Shown here one piece after another: positions 28,494 through 32,433 of a stretch of DNA of 32,433 nt. The position numbers were made by a program, and so were the translations under genes. Source of the DNA: Chloroflexota bacterium. GTDB taxonomy: Bacteria; Chloroflexota; Anaerolineae; Anaerolineales; Anaerolineaceae. The DNA lies in contig JAJZTR010000007.1 of the NCBI GenBank assembly GCA_021848775.1, positions 1-32,433 of the forward strand, read 5' to 3'. The notes beneath the pieces were generated by a model. That model ran no database searches, was not told where the DNA came from, and saw nothing but the letters and a program-made list of their open reading frames with translations. Position 1 is the stretch's first letter, and every line of letters starts with the position of its first letter.

Positions 28494-29479
28494 CAGGGTA
28501 ATCCGATCGCATCCCGTACGGCGGTCATGGTTTCTTCTGCCAGGACCGTTGCCCGTTTTGCTCCGTCAGCCAGCGTATCCCAGATGTAGGCGGGGTTCTG
28601 ATCAAGCTCATTACGCCGGCTGCGGAACGGCTCGAGATGAGCATTTAGATTCTTCGCCAGAATCTTTTTACAATCCACACAGCCGATTCCTGCCCTGCGG
28701 CATTCAACATTGATCATATCGATTTCGTCCTGGCTGGAAAATATTTTGTGGAGTGAAAACACGTTGCATACATCCGGATTGCCAGGGTCGCTGCGGCGGA
28801 TTCTAGCCGTGTCGGTGACCATTTGCATGACGCGTTGGGTGGTTTCTTCCGCTGTCGAGGCTAATTCGATGTGATTATTCAGGCTCTTGCTCATTTTTTG
28901 CACACCATCGATGCCCAGCACTTTGGGGATAGAGGTGGTCTTCATCTGCGGCTCTTTGAGTACAGGCGCTCCGTAGCGGTAGTTAAAGGAGCGGACAACT
29001 TCGCGGGTGAATTCCAAATGCGGCGCCTGGTCGACTCCCACCGGTACAAAATCGGTGGCATAAAGCAGGATGTCCGCCGCCATCAACACCGGGTAGCCTA
29101 CCAGCCCGTAATTGACATTGTTGGGGTTCTCACGGACTTTGTCCTTGAAAGTCGGCAGGTCAGTCAGCTTGCCGATGGGCGTGACCATCGAAAGGTAGGT
29201 ATGCAGCTCCATTACCTGTGGGACATGAGATTGGATAAAAACAATCGACTCTTCAGGGCGAATGCCCGCTGCCAGCCAGTCTAACGCCATGTCGTAGGTG
29301 TTCTGTTTCAGTTCGAGGGTTGTATCCATGGTGGTAAGCGCATGCACATCCACGATGCAGTAGACACATTCGTAATTGTCTTGCAGCGCGACATAATTCT
29401 TAATTGCACCCAGGTAATTTCCGAGGTGCTGCCGCCCGGTCGGGCGGGCGCCTGAGAAGACGCGGCCTTGTTTTGTCAT
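28493..29479 (-). CDS. trpS: Tryptophanyl-tRNA synthetase
   Basis: [70 protein letters not shown]. Confidence 0.98.
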   Translation of the reverse strand: MTKQGRVFSGARPTGRQHLGNYLGAIKNYVALQDNYECVYCIVDVHALTTMDTTLELKQNTYDMALDWLAAGIRPEESIVFIQSHVPQVMELHTYLSMVTPIGKLTDLPTFKDKVRENPNNVNYGLVGYPVLMAADILLYATDFVPVGVDQAPHLEFTREVVRSFNYRYGAPVLKEPQMKTTSIPKVLGIDGVQKMSKSLNNHIELASTAEETTQRVMQMVTDTARIRRSDPGNPDVCNVFSLHKIFSSQDEIDMINVECRRAGIGCVDCKKILAKNLNAHLEPFRSRRNELDQNPAYIWDTLADGAKRATVLAEETMTAVRDAIGLP

Positions 29480-29733
29480 GATCGATTGCCTTCCGTGAGG
29501 TATTTTTTCACCATCGAGGTGATTTCATCTGGATTTGGGTGGCGGTGAAGTTCAGCCTTGGAGAAAATCAATTCCTTGTTGAGTGAAATTTCAAATCTCC
29601 CACCCGAAGAAGGGACCAGGGTTAAAGACTCGATTTCGGGTTCAAAATTTTTAAGCAGGTCGGTTGCCAGACTGGCAGCCCGGTCAGTGTAGTGTCAGAC
29701 GGCGCAGTATTCGATAACGATGTTTAGCAGCAT
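29476..29733 (-). CDS. SelW/Rdx (SelT/SelW/SelH) family selenoprotein with in-frame UGA (Sec13)
   Basis: Absent from the ORF track. Read-through translation: [85 protein letters not shown] (85 aa). UGA at 29697-29695 is at the CxxU redox position; family motifs SSGGRFEI and LIFSKAELHRHPNPDEI follow it. GGAGG SD at 29743-29747; stop overlaps the trpS start (ATGA). Confidence 0.92.
29665..29677 (-). promoter_or_regulatory. Candidate bacterial SECIS hairpin core
   Basis: RNA UGCCA-GUC-UGGCA: perfect 5-bp stem with GU in the apical loop; loop G is the 23rd nt after the UGA. Lower stem can extend through GG/CC and C-G pairs. Confidence 0.7.
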
Positions 29734-29768
29734 GGAAAAAATCCTCCGGGTTAACCAATATTGACAAA

Positions 29769-29774
29769 ATTATA
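29769..29774 (-). promoter_or_regulatory. Candidate -10 element for the selW-like/trpS/dtd operon
   Basis: TATAAT on the minus strand about 35 nt upstream of ATG 29733; -35 not clearly defined. Confidence 0.45.
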
Positions 29775-29807
29775 ATCTAACGGGTTGCTTTTTGGTACAA
29801 TGCGCTT

Positions 29808-30449
29808 ATGCATACTTCCGCTTCAAAAGGATCCCGTATTGTGCCAGTCAAACGGATACTCGACATCTTCCTTTCATTGATCGTGTTGATCCTGGCTTCT
29901 CCGCTGATGTTGATTTTGGCGCTGCTTATTTGGGCTTTTCTGGGGAGGCCGATCATTTTCAGCCAGGAACGACCCGGGTTCAAGCGGAAGATTTTTACCC
30001 TTTACAAATTTCGCACCATGGCAGAGGTGCGAGATGCAAGCGGGAAACTCTTGCCTGATACCATGCGCCTTACCACTCTTGGCCGCTTCCTGCGTTCTTC
30101 CAGCCTGGATGAACTCCCCGAGTTGATTAATATTTTGCGTGGTGAGATGAGCTGGGTCGGACCAAGACCATTGTTGGTGGAATATTTGCCCCGTTATACT
30201 GACGAACAGGACCGGCGTCACGACGTGATGCCCGGCCTAACCGGGTGGGCGCAGGTGAACGGTCGTAATGCTCTTACCTGGGAAGAAAAATTTATGTATG
30301 ATGTCTGGTATGTGGACAACTGGTCGTTCGGGTTGGATTTGAAAATCCTATGGCTGACCATCTGGCAGGTCGTCAGCAGCCGAAACATCACACCGCCGGG
30401 TGAAACATCGATGGAAGAATTCCTGGGGAGTCCCCCTGGAGTGGAATAA
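29808..30449 (+). CDS. Sugar transferase (undecaprenyl-phosphate glycosyl-1-phosphate transferase family)
   Basis: KRILDIFLSLIVLILASPLMLILALLIW, GRPIIFSQERPGFKRKIFTLYKFRTM, LRSSSLDELPELINILRGEMSWVGPRPLLVEYLP, RHDVMPGLTGWAQVNGRN. Confidence 0.96.
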   Translation: MHTSASKGSRIVPVKRILDIFLSLIVLILASPLMLILALLIWAFLGRPIIFSQERPGFKRKIFTLYKFRTMAEVRDASGKLLPDTMRLTTLGRFLRSSSLDELPELINILRGEMSWVGPRPLLVEYLPRYTDEQDRRHDVMPGLTGWAQVNGRNALTWEEKFMYDVWYVDNWSFGLDLKILWLTIWQVVSSRNITPPGETSMEEFLGSPPGVE

Positions 30450-30515
30450 ATATCCCCAGGGCGAATATTAAGCGGCTGTCAGGCAATTAATTAACCCAAC
30501 TCCGGCCAGAAAAAT

Positions 30516-31550
30516 CTAGGGGATGTTAAACGGAACGATCAATCCGGAAGACAAATCTGGGATGATTTTCTCGGCCATTTGGGCGCGTCCGGTTGACAGA
30601 TTCGCTGGATTGATATGGGTTAGTTCCACTTCTGCCTGAATGGTTTGCCCCCCGTTTCCCGCCAAAATATCCGGCCAAATGGACTGCAAAGCGGACAAAG
30701 GGTTGGCTGTAATGGTGGCCACCCATATCGATTCAAAACCGGAAGGCGGCGGCGAGTCGCTCAGAATGCCAATATTTTTATCTAATAGAAAGCTGAGAAA
30801 TTCGGGCTGCAGCCCTTCAGCCGGCAGGTAGAGCATCTCGATGCGGTTTTGATTGAGAGCGTCGAAGGCAGCCTGCCAGCCGGATACATCCGAGCCGGGG
30901 GGAACCAGTCCAACCTGCGGGAACGCGACGATGGGCGCAAAAACCGGCGAGCAGCGCCCGCAGAAATAACGTCCGCCGTTCAGGAAACTCTCCTGCCGCT
31001 GCGAACCCGTGTCTGTTCCGTCCACAAAAAGTGCACCGGAGCGGAAATCTGGCGCGTTGAGTGTGGCAAGATAACCAGCCAGGAAGGCTGCCTGGCTGGC
31101 GGAGGTACGAATCACGTTCAAATTTTCCGCTGGCGGTAAATCTTCGGGTGTCAGCACAATAAATTGTGTGTCAGGCAGGTTGGCAGCCAGATCGCCAATC
31201 CCATCCATTGGAGCCAGGAAAACCACCGCCCTCAAATCATCAGGAACATCGCTGGCCCGGAATTCTTCCGCTTCCACAAAGCGATAACCATCCTGTTCCG
31301 CCTGGGCAGCCAGCCAGGAACTGAATTCCGTTTGCAGTCCTTCGTCCACAATAGGGCTGGCAATCAGCCAAATTGAAGCCGGTTCAGCCGTTGGGGTAGG
31401 TACTGCGGAATCCGTTGGGACGGTTTCCTGGGATGGGGACGGTTCGGAGGTGGGAGTCGTTTGAACCGGAGCAGCACACCCTGCCAAAAGTCCGACAGAC
31501 AGGATAAATATTAAGGCAAAAGAAATGCGATAGGATAGTTTCGACGGCAT
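30516..31550 (-). CDS. BMP/PnrA-like (substrate-binding-protein-like) lipoprotein, orphan
   Basis: Lipobox GLLAGC, Thr/Pro-rich linker, periplasmic-binding fold pattern with SQAAFLAGYLATL as in BMP proteins. Confidence 0.75.
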   Translation of the reverse strand: MPSKLSYRISFALIFILSVGLLAGCAAPVQTTPTSEPSPSQETVPTDSAVPTPTAEPASIWLIASPIVDEGLQTEFSSWLAAQAEQDGYRFVEAEEFRASDVPDDLRAVVFLAPMDGIGDLAANLPDTQFIVLTPEDLPPAENLNVIRTSASQAAFLAGYLATLNAPDFRSGALFVDGTDTGSQRQESFLNGGRYFCGRCSPVFAPIVAFPQVGLVPPGSDVSGWQAAFDALNQNRIEMLYLPAEGLQPEFLSFLLDKNIGILSDSPPPSGFESIWVATITANPLSALQSIWPDILAGNGGQTIQAEVELTHINPANLSTGRAQMAEKIIPDLSSGLIVPFNIP

Positions 31551-31603
31551 GGCGGTAATTGTACCCGGGAAGTGAAAAATTTGGGCTGTATTATAATGGG
31601 TCT

Positions 31604-32074
31604 ATGATTGAATTGTCAGTACCCGGGCGGGGGACGATTGCGCTTAATCACCTGGTTTGCGATGTGAATGGGACCATCGCATTCGATGGGAACCTGATGG
31701 ATGGAGTCGCACGGAGTATGAAGATTTTACGTGACCGGCTCGAAGTTCACCTTGTTACTGCGGATACCCATGGGAGACAAAGTCAGATTGATTTTCAACT
31801 TGCCCTGACAGCCCACATCCTCCAGGCAGGGGATGAAGCGAGGCAAAAAGCCGTTTTGGTCGAGTCGCTGGGTGCCGATCATGTGGTGGCTATTGGGCAG
31901 GGTGCGAATGACTCACAAATGCTGCGCGCAGCAGCCCTCGGGATTTGCGTGCTATCCCGTGAAGGGACCTCAGCCGAAGCACTGCAGGCAGCTGACATTT
32001 TTGTCCCGGATATCCTTTCTGCGCTTGAACTTCTGGAAAAACCTCTTCGATTAATTGCCACTCTGCGAAAATGA
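31604..32074 (+). CDS. HAD-like hydrolase (soluble P-type-ATPase-like)
   Basis: HAD-type motifs: LVCDVNGTIAFDG (motif I), LVTADT (motif II), AIGQGANDSQMLRAAALGI (motif IV). ATG 31604 preferred over the listed 31559. Confidence 0.8.
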   Translation: MIELSVPGRGTIALNHLVCDVNGTIAFDGNLMDGVARSMKILRDRLEVHLVTADTHGRQSQIDFQLALTAHILQAGDEARQKAVLVESLGADHVVAIGQGANDSQMLRAAALGICVLSREGTSAEALQAADIFVPDILSALELLEKPLRLIATLRK

Positions 32075-32433
32075 GCCCATCCAACTCCAGCCCTCGTTAC
32101 ACCCAGGAAGAAATCCCTTTACCTCGCGCGCGTCAGCGCCGCCGGCAGAGGTCACTCCTACCAGAAGGTCCGGACGACCGCACAGCCTGGTTGGAAACGC
32201 TCGCACGGCAGTTAACCCCCTCCTACGATTTTTTCCTCGCCAGCTTACTTTCAGGTTTTATTCTGGCCGCAGCATTCTTGCTGCAATCCGGCGCCCTGCT
32301 GGTACTGGGTATTTTATTTTCCCCTTTCCTTGGACCGGTTATAGGCATTTCACTCTCCACAACCACAAGCTCAGCCCGCTTTTTGGTTAAATCCATCATC
32401 AGTCTGGTTGTAGCCAGTTTGTTCTTTTTTGGT
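32071..32433 (+). CDS. Membrane protein (DUF389-like region), 3'-truncated by window edge
   Basis: Not in the track because no stop is reached: MSPSNSSPRYTQEEIPLPRARQRRRQRSLLPEGPDDRTAWLETLARQLTPSYDFFLASLLSGFILAAAFLLQSGALLVLGILFSPFLGPVIGISLSTTTSSARFLVKSIISLVVASLFFFG. Start overlaps the HAD stop (ATGA). Confidence 0.8.
   Translation, partial: MSPSNSSPRYTQEEIPLPRARQRRRQRSLLPEGPDDRTAWLETLARQLTPSYDFFLASLLSGFILAAAFLLQSGALLVLGILFSPFLGPVIGISLSTTTSSARFLVKSIISLVVASLFFFG

Noticed and set aside
29695-29697. In-frame TGA read as a disabling nonsense mutation (pseudogene)
   Set aside because: The rest of the frame is intact and family-like, the TGA is precisely at the CxxU position, and a plausible SECIS follows. 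A random nonsense mutation is much less likely, though not excluded.
29761-29776. TTGACA and TATAAT on the plus strand as a promoter for the sugar transferase
   Set aside because: The spacing between them is only a few nt, far too short for a sigma70 promoter. The TACAAT at 29796-29801 is the better -10.
1-32433. CRISPR arrays, tRNA/rRNA genes, transposases, phage or known defence genes
   Set aside because: Scanned by eye on both strands. No regularly spaced repeats, no tRNA-like cloverleaf with CCA/GGTTCRA motif recognised, no transposase or phage proteins in the frames. A tool search (tRNAscan-SE, CRISPR finder) would be needed for certainty.

Overview
The window is a 32.4 kb chromosomal segment. 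Gene content and protein style suggest a Chloroflexota (Anaerolineae-like) bacterium, but this is inferred without a database search. Most of it is conserved core or housekeeping content: priA (5'-truncated at the left edge), a LysM+M23 peptidase, rho, a NatA/NatB-type ABC exporter, a UroD/MtaA-like protein, a BMP-type nucleoside/simple-sugar ABC importer with its lipoprotein, an MFS transporter, trmD, two tandem membrane-anchored TPR proteins, CIRCE-groES-groEL, a parvulin-type lipoprotein, a DUF711 protein, a TrmH/SpoU methyltransferase, infC-rpmI-rplT, trpS-dtd, a sugar transferase, a BMP-like orphan lipoprotein, a HAD-like protein and the start of a membrane protein. The strongest hidden signal is a gene missing from the ORF track, at 29476..29733 (-). 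It encodes an 85-aa SelW/Rdx-family protein interrupted by an in-frame UGA exactly at the redox CxxU position, with a good Shine-Dalgarno, a 4-nt start/stop overlap with trpS, and a compact hairpin with a GU apical loop about 22 nt past the UGA (candidate bacterial SECIS). Two further sequence-level patterns stand out. infC starts at a non-canonical AUU codon (27874), 28 codons upstream of the listed ORF. At least seven genes have a -10-like box ending exactly 6-7 nt before the start ATG, the signature of leaderless transcription. No CRISPR, tRNA, rRNA or transposon was recognised.
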